Below are positions 1-5,608 of a DNA stretch of 8,085 nt, one piece after another; the first letter of the stretch is position 1; each line of letters begins with the position of its first letter. This DNA comes from an uncultured Collinsella sp. (GTDB lineage: Bacteria; Actinomycetota; Coriobacteriia; Coriobacteriales; Coriobacteriaceae), in contig CABUGR010000033.1 of the NCBI GenBank assembly GCA_902491135.1, forward strand, positions 1 through 8,085. The letters are read 5' to 3'. A program made the position numbers and the translations under genes. The notes beneath the pieces are model-generated. The model searched no databases. It saw nothing but the letters and a program-made list of their open reading frames with translations, and was not told the origin of the DNA.

Positions 1-1
1 C

Positions 2-29
2 TGGCGGGCGGGCCTATGCCCAGGCGCCA
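2..29 (-). terminator. Possible hairpin after the DUF5692-like gene (weak)
   Basis: Just downstream, in the minus-strand sense, of the membrane protein stop codon is an interrupted GC-rich inverted repeat. The outer arms are TGGCG (2-6) and CGCCA (25-29). Inner pairing is GGGC (10-13) with GCCC (18-21) around a CTAT loop. A terminator for the leftward unit would be expected here. Any T tract would lie beyond position 1 and cannot be seen, so this could equally be chance pairing in GC-rich DNA. Confidence 0.22.
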
Positions 30-44
30 ACAGCGACCAACATG

Positions 45-1052
45 TTACTCGGCGTGAGCGTAATCGACCTTGGCGCGACGAGCGGTGGCCTTCTCCCAAT
101 CGCTGGTGCCCTCAAAGACATCCTGCTTGTAGGGATTGCGGCCGAGCTTCTTGGCGCGGTAGGCGATGTAGATGATCGCGGCGACGTTGGCGACCAGTGC
201 GGCGATCGAGACCGCGGTGGCGGCGCCGGGGTCGAGCGTGGAGTGGGTCACAAAGATGGACTCCTCCTGGAAGTAGGGGAACACCTGGGCAAACATGCAC
301 CAAATAGCAAGCGTAAAGGCGCGGTTCTGGATCCAGCCGCCCTTGTTCCAGATAAAGGCGGCGACGGTGGGCGCCAGCAACAGCGCAAAGCCGCAGAACC
401 AGGAGTGGGTGGGCAGGCAGTTGTAGGTGTAGCAGAAGTTCCAGATATCGTAGGCGATGATGTAGACCCAGGTCATGTCGGGCCACAGCATATCGGTCTT
501 GTCCTCGGAGGCGTAGACGCTCCACCAACCGGTCATGCAGAAGATGTTGATGAGACCGGCGATGCCGTTGAACACGTTGTTCCAGCCGGCCAGCTGCGTA
601 GCACCTTCGGAGGTGACCCAGGTGGACTCGCCCAGGACAAAGAAGTGATAGGCGCTCTCGAAGTCGGACACGACGGCGATCAAGATGTTGATGGCGACGA
701 TCACAAACGGCCACGCGCGGAACCAATGCGCCTTGCCGATCTTTCCCCACTGGTACTTAATGGCAATGAAGCCCCAGCAACCGGCCAGCGCCGCGTATAC
801 CTTGGCGTAGTGGAACCAGCTGTTCTGGTACACATGGGTGGGGTTGGTGAGCGCCCACTCGGCACCCTGCGAAACGCCCACGGCGATGGCGACGCAGTAG
901 ATGGTCATGGCCAGCGGAGCCACGCCAAAGATGATGGCCGCGCCCAGCTTGGTGCGGCGGCCGACCTCGTTGAGCACGATCAGGCCAATAAAGACCATGG
1001 CCCAGCCGGCCCAGTGGATAAGGGTATCGCTACCCCAAACATCGAACAGCAT
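45..1052 (-). CDS. Trp-rich polytopic membrane protein, DUF5692-like
   Basis: A 335-residue integral membrane protein of unknown function; it resembles the uncharacterised DUF5692 family by recollection, not by search. About nine hydrophobic segments can be seen, near residues 11-31, 36-58, 81-101, 111-131, 157-176, 191-212, 217-236, 243-261 and 276-298. They are followed by a charged cytoplasmic-type tail (299-335) rich in Lys and Arg. The protein has 21 tryptophans (about 6%), several at predicted membrane boundaries, and seven cysteines. There is no ATPase motif or recognisable transporter signature, and no cleavable signal peptide is obvious. The ATG at 1052 is preceded by AAAGGAGA with AGGAG six bases from the start, which supports this start. 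It lies 63 bp downstream of the TetR gene on the same strand and is probably co-transcribed with it. The pairing with a TetR regulator suggests a small-molecule-responsive transporter, sensor or membrane enzyme, but this is inference. Confidence 0.82.
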   Translation of the reverse strand: MLFDVWGSDTLIHWAGWAMVFIGLIVLNEVGRRTKLGAAIIFGVAPLAMTIYCVAIAVGVSQGAEWALTNPTHVYQNSWFHYAKVYAALAGCWGFIAIKYQWGKIGKAHWFRAWPFVIVAINILIAVVSDFESAYHFFVLGESTWVTSEGATQLAGWNNVFNGIAGLINIFCMTGWWSVYASEDKTDMLWPDMTWVYIIAYDIWNFCYTYNCLPTHSWFCGFALLLAPTVAAFIWNKGGWIQNRAFTLAIWCMFAQVFPYFQEESIFVTHSTLDPGAATAVSIAALVANVAAIIYIAYRAKKLGRNPYKQDVFEGTSDWEKATARRAKVDYAHAE

Positions 1053-1070
1053 GCTGCTCTCCTTTCACAC

Positions 1071-1098
1071 GCCCGCGGCCCCTCTTCTGATCGCGGGC
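1071..1098 (-). other. Intercistronic hairpin between tetR-type gene and membrane protein gene
   Basis: A perfect 7-bp inverted repeat, GCCCGCG (1071-1077) with CGCGGGC (1092-1098), encloses a 14-base loop in the 63-bp gap between the two leftward genes. It ends just upstream of the AGGAG Shine-Dalgarno (1059-1063) of the membrane protein gene. No T run follows it on the minus strand, so it does not look like an intrinsic terminator. It could stabilise or separate the two parts of the mRNA, or could be incidental. Confidence 0.4.
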
Positions 1099-1115
1099 AG
1101 TTTGGCCAAATGTCG

Positions 1116-1778
1116 TCAGTTCTGGGGCTTGCGCTCCGGATACTTGGCGGTATAGCCCTCGATGTGGAGTGTCGAGGCGATGATTTCCTTGACCGTCTCG
1201 TCGGGCACATCGGGGTGCGTGCGGATATACATCAACAACCCCATGATGAGGGTGTAGAACGTCTCGTAGACATGGTCGATGCGTAGCTCATGATGGGCGA
1301 CAAAGTCCACCACGGTGGTGTCGCAGATATACTGCGCCACACGCTGGACCACGTTGTGCAAAAAGCCGCCGTAGAGCGCGCCGCTGCTCGAGGTGAGCGT
1401 ACTCGGCAGTTCGTGGCCGCTGGCGACCAGACGCTTAAAGAGCGGGGCGACGGTGTCGAGCGCGCCCTCGATATCGCCGACGGTGCGGCCGGCGTTCCAC
1501 TGCTCGAGTTCGGAGATAAAGCCGTCGATCGCCTCGTCCATAACAGCGGTGGCGGCGGCGTCCATATCGGCAAAGTAGTGGTAGAACAGCGAGCGCGTGC
1601 AGCCGGCTCGCTTGGTCACGGCCGATACCGATAGGTGGGATACGCCCAGCTCGGAGCTTACGGTGCGCACGGCATCGAGGATCTCGCGACGGCGTTCGTC
1701 GCCCGTCAGGCGCTTTGCCGCGCTATCGGATGCGGGGACGGCATTGACTACAGAGGTACCTGCTGTGTTGTTGCCCAT
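1116..1778 (-). CDS. TetR/AcrR-family transcriptional regulator
   Basis: A 220-residue one-component regulator. The N-terminal DNA-binding domain spans about residues 29-75. It has the typical TetR pattern: a first helix (RRREILDAVRTVSSELG), then a helix-turn-helix around residues 46-69 ending in the hallmark TRSLFYHYFADMD. The remaining roughly 140 residues are helical and form the ligand-binding and dimer part, which is too variable to name an inducer. A start six codons further upstream (1796) is possible, but its GAGG abuts the ATG. The ATG at 1778 has AAAGGCGG seven bases upstream and is preferred. The first 25 residues are low-complexity and probably disordered. It is divergent from the FeS-flavoprotein gene and upstream of the membrane protein gene. 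Two matched palindromes lie in front of it, so autoregulation and control of both arms is the natural inference. Family assignment is secure; ligand and repressor polarity are unknown. Confidence 0.93.
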   Translation of the reverse strand: MGNNTAGTSVVNAVPASDSAAKRLTGDERRREILDAVRTVSSELGVSHLSVSAVTKRAGCTRSLFYHYFADMDAAATAVMDEAIDGFISELEQWNAGRTVGDIEGALDTVAPLFKRLVASGHELPSTLTSSSGALYGGFLHNVVQRVAQYICDTTVVDFVAHHELRIDHVYETFYTLIMGLLMYIRTHPDVPDETVKEIIASTLHIEGYTAKYPERKPQN

Positions 1779-1827
1779 GTTTTTGCCGCCTTTCATCCTC
1801 TTTTGCCTGACCGTTCGCCTAACAGTC

Positions 1828-1856
1828 TTGAATATTGTTGACGGTTCGTCAATACT
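1828..1856 (+). promoter_or_regulatory. Possible promoter for the FeS-flavoprotein gene
   Basis: TTGAAT (1828-1833) and AATACT (1851-1856) are separated by 17 bases and match sigma-70-type -35 and -10 hexamers imperfectly. Transcription would start near 1863, leaving a leader of about 100 bases. The first palindrome (1838-1852) sits in the spacer and the second (1861-1875) over the start point, a layout typical of repression. For the opposite strand only a weak TTGTTG-N15-TAGTAT arrangement is visible. The assignment is tentative. Confidence 0.3.
1838..1852. promoter_or_regulatory. Candidate TetR operator, site 1
   Basis: TTGACG-GTT-CGTCAA is a perfect 6-bp inverted repeat with a 3-bp spacer in the divergent intergenic region. 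It shares the form TTGACR-N3-YGTCAA with a second site 23 bp away centre to centre. That repetition argues for a dimeric DNA-binding protein, most simply the adjacent TetR-family product. Confidence 0.6.
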
Positions 1857-1860
1857 ATTT

Positions 1861-1875
1861 TTGACACAATGTCAA
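1861..1875. promoter_or_regulatory. Candidate TetR operator, site 2
   Basis: TTGACA-CAA-TGTCAA is a perfect 6-bp inverted repeat with a 3-bp spacer. Symmetry extends outward through flanking bases 1857-1859 and 1877-1879, broken only by the 1860/1876 pair. It has the same architecture as site 1. TTGACA also equals an ideal -35 hexamer on either strand, but no good -10 lies at the right distance, so an operator role is preferred. Confidence 0.6.
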
Positions 1876-1966
1876 CAATGGCGGGTGAACGGCATGGGGC
1901 ATGCCCGGCCTGCAAAAAAGAGGGGCGCCGCGGCCTCGTCGGGCTGTGGCAAGAGAAGGGACAACC

Positions 1967-4744
1967 ATGATTCTCAACGGACCGGGAATTAGCTACACCG
2001 AGCCCGATATCGGCGCGGAGTTTGTGCCGCCGCTGCCGGAGCATCCGCGTGAGGCCATCGTCAAGCTGTGCGAGCACTGCACCAACCGTCTGCTGCATCG
2101 CGATGAGCTGCTGGGCTACGAGTACTGGTCGTTTGCCGAGGCCGCAACCGACGAGCAGGCCGAAGTGCTCTGCAAGATGAAGATGCGCCGTCCCTATACG
2201 CTGCCCGAGATGGTCAAGCTCACCGGCATGCCCGAAGCCGATATCGAGAAGATGCTCGACGACATGAGCTTCACGGGTCTGCTCGAGTACAACTGGGAAA
2301 ACCCCGAGCGCGCCAAGCAGTGGGTGCTGCCCATGCTGGTGCCGGGTTCCGCTGAGTTTCTCAACATGCGCGTGAGCCAGCTCGAGGAGCATCCGGTCTA
2401 TGCCAAGTTCTTTGAGCAGGCGTCCAAGGGACCGCTGTCCAAGGCCACGCCGATGGTGCCGCCCGGTGGCGCCGGCATCGGCATGCATGTCATTCCGGTC
2501 GAGAAGGCTATCGATGCCGCGAGCACGTCGGTGCCGATCGAGCATATCGAGCATTGGCTCGACAAATACGATGGCAAATATGCCGCCAGCACCTGCAGCT
2601 GCCGCGCGAGCCGTCGCGTGATGGGCGAGGGCTGCGCCGACGACCCCGCCGACTGGTGCATTGCCGTGGGCGATATGGCCGACTACGTGGTCGAGACCGA
2701 CCGCGGCCATTACGTGACGCGCGAGGAGGTCTACGACATCTTGCGCCAGGCCGAGGACAACGGCTTTGTGCACCAGATCACCAATATCGACGGCGAGAAC
2801 AAGATCTTCGCCATTTGCAACTGCAACGTCAGCGTGTGCTACGCCCTGCGCACCTCGCAGCTGTTCAACACGCCCAACCTGTCGCGCTCGGCCTATGTCG
2901 CCAAGGTCGAGAAAGACAAGTGCGTGGCCTGCGGTCGCTGCGTTGAGGTGTGTCCGGCCGGCGCCGCCAAACTGGGCCAGAAGCTCTGCAGCAAAAAGGC
3001 CGGCGGACAGGTGCCCGAGTATCCGCGCCAGGAGCTGCCCGACGCCACCAAATGGGACCACACCAAGTGGTCGCCCAACTACCGCAACGACAACCGCATC
3101 GAGACGCATGAGTCCGGCACTGCTCCCTGCAAGACGGCCTGCCCCGCGCACGTTGCCGTTCAGGGCTATTTGAAGCTCGCGGCTCAGGGTCGCTATGACG
3201 AGGCGCTGGCACTCATCAAGCGCGAGAACCCGCTGCCCGCTATCTGTGGCCGTGTGTGCAACCGCCGCTGTGAGGATGCCTGCACACGCGGCCGTGTGGA
3301 CGCCGCCGTGGCTATCGACGAGGTCAAGAAGTTCATCGCCCAGCGCGATCTGGATGCCGCGACCCGCTATGTCCCGCCTGTGGTGACCCCGACGCGTGCC
3401 GGCGGCTTCGACCAGAAGATCGCCATTATCGGTGCCGGCCCAGCCGGCCTGTCCTGCGCTTTCTACCTGGCCGAGAAGGGCTACAAGCCCGTCGTATTCG
3501 AGAAGAACGAGCGCCCGGGCGGCATGCTCACCTACGGTATTCCCAGCTTTAAGCTGCAGAAGGACGTCATTGAGGCGGAGGTCGAGGTCATTCGCCTGAT
3601 GGGCGCCGAGTTCCGCTATGGCGTGGAGGTCGGTCGCGATGTGACGCTCGACGAGCTGCGCGCGCAGGGCTTTAAGGCCTTCTACGTGGCTATTGGCTGC
3701 CAGGGTGGCCGCCTTGCCGGTATTCCGGGCGAGGATGCCGAGGACGTGACCGTGGCCGTCGACTTCTTGCGCGAGGTCAACAGTGGCAAGATCGACGCGT
3801 TGCCCGGCCGCACCATCGTGGTGGGCGGCGGCAACGTGGCCATCGACGTGGCCCGCAACGCCTGCCGCCTGGGCTCCGAGCACGTTGAGATGTTCTGCCT
3901 GGAGAGCGAGGCCCAGATGCCCGCGAGCGAGGAGGAGCGTCGCGAGGCCATCGAGGACGGCGCGCACATCAGCTGCGGCTGGGGCCCCAAGGAGGTCCAT
4001 CTGGACGAGACCGGCCGTGTGTGCGGTATCACCTTCAAGCGCTGCACGCGTGTCTTTGACGACGAGGGCCGTTTTGCGCCCGAGTACGACGAGAACGATC
4101 TGCGCCGTGTCGATGCCGACCGCGTCGTCATGTCGATTGGCCAGTCCATTGTGTGGGGCGACCTGCTGGCTGGCTCCAAGGTGGAGCTTGGCCGCGGCCA
4201 GGGCGCCCTTGCCGATCCCCAGACCTATCAGACCGCTGAGCCCGACATCTTTGTGGGCGGCGACGTCTACACCGGCCCCAGCTTTGCCATCGACGCTATC
4301 GCCGCCGGTCACGAGGCCGCGGTGTCCATCCATCGCTTTGTGCAGCCGGGCTCCACGCTCACCATCGGCCGCAACCAGCGCCGCTACACCGCGCTCGACC
4401 GCGACGATGTCGTGATCGAGAGCTACGACAACGCGAGCCGCGAGGTTGCGCATGTGGACCGCGAACGCGAGAAGGCTGCACCGTTTAGCGAGTATGTTGA
4501 GACCTTTACCGAGGAGCAGGTGCGCGCCGAGACCGCCCGCTGCCTGGGCTGCGGCGCCTCGATCGTCGACCCCAACAAGTGCATCGGCTGCGGCCTGTGC
4601 ACCACCAAGTGCGCGTTCGACGCCATCCATCTGGATCGCGACCGCCCCGAGTGCTCCACGATGGTCAAATACGAGCAAAAGCTCCCGAGCCTGGGCAAGT
4701 ACGCGCTCAAGCGCGCCATCAAGATTAAGTTCGGTCGCAAGTAA
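1967..4744 (+). CDS. Multidomain iron-sulfur/FAD NAD(P)-linked oxidoreductase with GltD-like core
   Basis: A 925-residue soluble redox protein. An upstream in-frame ATG exists at 1901, but the ATG at 1967 follows GAAGGG at a 6-base spacing and begins the folded region. Domains in order: a helical, winged-helix-like N-terminal part (about 1-170); an unusual Cys module with C210-x-C212-R, C223, C231 and then C284-N-C286-x4-C291; a ferredoxin 4Fe-4S motif at C319, C322, C325 and C329; and a GltD-type N-terminal cluster domain (C388, C392, then C427, C431, C435, C439). Next come an FAD Rossmann site GAGPAG (489-494, acidic E512), an NAD(P) Rossmann site GGGNVAIDVAR (620-630), and the FAD-closing GGD (764-766). 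A C-terminal 4Fe-4S motif (C872, C875, C878, C882) has extra C859, C862 and C896. In GltD/NfnB relatives this core moves electrons between NAD(P)H, FAD and FeS clusters. The glutamine-hydrolysing GltB subunit is absent, so glutamate synthase is unlikely. The electron partner is unknown. hypA follows 30 bp downstream. Confidence 0.9.
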   Translation: MILNGPGISYTEPDIGAEFVPPLPEHPREAIVKLCEHCTNRLLHRDELLGYEYWSFAEAATDEQAEVLCKMKMRRPYTLPEMVKLTGMPEADIEKMLDDMSFTGLLEYNWENPERAKQWVLPMLVPGSAEFLNMRVSQLEEHPVYAKFFEQASKGPLSKATPMVPPGGAGIGMHVIPVEKAIDAASTSVPIEHIEHWLDKYDGKYAASTCSCRASRRVMGEGCADDPADWCIAVGDMADYVVETDRGHYVTREEVYDILRQAEDNGFVHQITNIDGENKIFAICNCNVSVCYALRTSQLFNTPNLSRSAYVAKVEKDKCVACGRCVEVCPAGAAKLGQKLCSKKAGGQVPEYPRQELPDATKWDHTKWSPNYRNDNRIETHESGTAPCKTACPAHVAVQGYLKLAAQGRYDEALALIKRENPLPAICGRVCNRRCEDACTRGRVDAAVAIDEVKKFIAQRDLDAATRYVPPVVTPTRAGGFDQKIAIIGAGPAGLSCAFYLAEKGYKPVVFEKNERPGGMLTYGIPSFKLQKDVIEAEVEVIRLMGAEFRYGVEVGRDVTLDELRAQGFKAFYVAIGCQGGRLAGIPGEDAEDVTVAVDFLREVNSGKIDALPGRTIVVGGGNVAIDVARNACRLGSEHVEMFCLESEAQMPASEEERREAIEDGAHISCGWGPKEVHLDETGRVCGITFKRCTRVFDDEGRFAPEYDENDLRRVDADRVVMSIGQSIVWGDLLAGSKVELGRGQGALADPQTYQTAEPDIFVGGDVYTGPSFAIDAIAAGHEAAVSIHRFVQPGSTLTIGRNQRRYTALDRDDVVIESYDNASREVAHVDREREKAAPFSEYVETFTEEQVRAETARCLGCGASIVDPNKCIGCGLCTTKCAFDAIHLDRDRPECSTMVKYEQKLPSLGKYALKRAIKIKFGRK

Positions 4745-4774
4745 GTAGCCATAACGGGAACGGCGGAAGAAAAA

Positions 4775-5203
4775 GTGCATGAATTGGGGATCGTCTATCA
4801 CATCATTCGCGATGTCGAGAACGTGGCGCGCGCCAATGGCGTGCGTCGCGTTTCGAGCGTCACGCTGCTGCTGGGCGAGGTCTCGGGCGTCGTTCCCGAC
4901 TTGCTACTCGACGCTTGGCGCTGGGCAGCAGATAAAAAGCCTATCGCGCAGGGCGCGGAGCTTATCGTGGAGCCCGTCGAGGCCGTGACACATTGCGAGG
5001 CGTGCGGCCGCGACTACGCGACGGTCGAGCACGGCAAGACCTGTCCCCATTGCGGTAGCGGCGAGACATACCTGCTGCAGGGCCAAGAGGTCATGATCAA
5101 ACAGATCGAGACCCCCGACGAGGACCCGGCAGACGCTGCTCCTGACGGCCTCTCCGACGTCCCCGACGCCGTCGACGCCGCCAACCCCCTCCACATCGCC
5201 TAG
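4775..5203 (+). CDS. hypA: HypA-like nickel metallochaperone for hydrogenase maturation
   Basis: A 142-residue protein that delivers nickel, normally with HypB, to the active site of NiFe hydrogenases. It starts at GTG (4775), preceded by GGAAG five bases away. This start gives the N-terminus Met-His-Glu-Leu, and His2 is the family's nickel ligand, so the start is well fixed. The zinc site is formed by C74-x2-C77 and C90-x2-C93, as in characterised HypA. The conserved body ends near residue 111. An acidic tail of about 30 residues rich in Asp, Ala and Pro follows, making it longer than the usual 113-118 residues. It lies 30 bp after the FeS-flavoprotein gene on the same strand and is probably in its operon. 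No hypB, other hyp gene or hydrogenase subunit lies in the window, so its client enzyme is presumably encoded elsewhere. Confidence 0.93.
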   Translation: MHELGIVYHIIRDVENVARANGVRRVSSVTLLLGEVSGVVPDLLLDAWRWAADKKPIAQGAELIVEPVEAVTHCEACGRDYATVEHGKTCPHCGSGETYLLQGQEVMIKQIETPDEDPADAAPDGLSDVPDAVDAANPLHIA

Positions 5204-5213
5204 GATTCCCTAT

Positions 5214-5286
5214 AAGTTGCGGTGAAATAGTTCCTAAATCCAGCCTTCTGACTCTTAAACAAGAACTATTTCACCGCAACTTTTTT
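5214..5286 (+). terminator. Terminator-like perfect 20-bp inverted repeat with T run
   Basis: Arms at 5214-5233 and 5263-5282 are exact reverse complements over 20 bases. They enclose a 29-base loop, and six T residues follow (5281-5286). Placed 10 bp after the hypA stop, it would act as a rho-independent terminator for the rightward unit. The stem is unusually long and less GC-rich than a typical terminator, and the loop is long. A dispersed palindromic repeat or miniature mobile element that happens to end transcription is an alternative. Confidence 0.65.
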
Positions 5287-5532
5287 GAGTAGTTTTGTTG
5301 AGCATAAGTCGTGCAAATAGTCAAGCCATGTCTGTTTAAACAAAATAGTGACAGTACGAGCACATTCGCACTTGCTTAATATCGATATTAATGAACAGCT
5401 TGCTTGTATCTATAAAATACATAGCTTGATGAGCGACGCCTTGTCGTGTAATGAGTCAAAAAGCAGTAACGTAATCAACTTGTAACAAACCTAGACGTTT
5501 AAACAAATAATCCAACCTTTTGCGGATTTAGC
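5287..5532. other. AT-rich intergenic region upstream of the PTS operon
   Basis: About 250 bp with no convincing gene, clearly more A+T-rich than either flank. It contains TGTTTAAACA (5333-5342) and a related GTTTAAAC (5497-5504), both followed by AAA or AAT-rich sequence. It also contains a perfect 16-bp palindrome (5376-5391), TGTAT-N7-ATACA (5405-5409 with 5417-5421), and AAATAGT at 5315 and 5343. These could bind regulators of the downstream sugar operon. The longest short reading frame seen (5429-5485, 18 codons) has no ribosome binding site. Confidence 0.5.
5376..5391. promoter_or_regulatory. Perfect 16-bp palindrome, possible operator
   Basis: TTAATATCGATATTAA is fully self-complementary with no spacer, about 220 bp upstream of the PTS operon start. 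A perfect even-spaced palindrome of this length is unlikely by chance even in AT-rich DNA and suits a dimeric regulator. Which regulator binds is unknown; no transcription factor gene lies between it and the PTS genes. Confidence 0.4.
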
Positions 5533-5538
5533 TATAAT
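5533..5538 (+). promoter_or_regulatory. Candidate -10 element of the PTS operon promoter
   Basis: A consensus TATAAT lies about 70 bp upstream of the first PTS gene. The stretch 16-18 bases upstream (about 5509-5516, AATCCAAC) does not resemble TTGACA, so the promoter may need an activator. A TATACT at 5556-5561 is a weaker alternative. The predicted leader is about 60-65 bases. Confidence 0.45.
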
Positions 5539-5608
5539 TCCACAATCCAAACAGGTATACTGCTTTCATGTCGTGTAGGAAATACGTAGACAAAAAGGAG
5601 GTTATGTG

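Noticed and set aside
42..1286. A 414-codon plus-strand frame over the membrane protein gene
   Set aside because: It runs antisense to a coherent polytopic membrane protein and into the tetR gene. It has no Shine-Dalgarno and a shadow-like composition.
1897..1906. GGGCATGCCC palindrome in the flavoprotein leader
   Set aside because: It is short and GC-rich with no partner site or T run; chance is a sufficient explanation.
1901..1966. Upstream in-frame ATG extending the flavoprotein by 22 residues
   Set aside because: It lacks a good Shine-Dalgarno, gives a basic low-complexity extension, and the ATG at 1967 has a well-placed GAAGGG.
1967..4744. Glutamate synthase small subunit (gltD)
   Set aside because: The core is GltD-like, but the protein is about twice GltD length, has extra FeS modules, and no gltB lies alongside.
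1793..4801. A 1002-codon open frame on the minus strand opposite the FeS-flavoprotein gene
   Set aside because: The plus-strand frame carries clear FAD, NAD(P) and FeS motifs. The antisense frame is a Leu/Ala/His-rich shadow caused by GC-rich codon bias and would run through the tetR promoter region.
5429..5485. An 18-codon reading frame in the intergenic region
   Set aside because: No ribosome binding site precedes the ATG, and the length is within chance expectation.
5520..5600. Sigma-54 promoter for the PTS operon, as in some Firmicutes mannose-family systems
   Set aside because: No GG-N10-GC (-24/-12) pattern was found here, and actinobacteria generally lack sigma-54.
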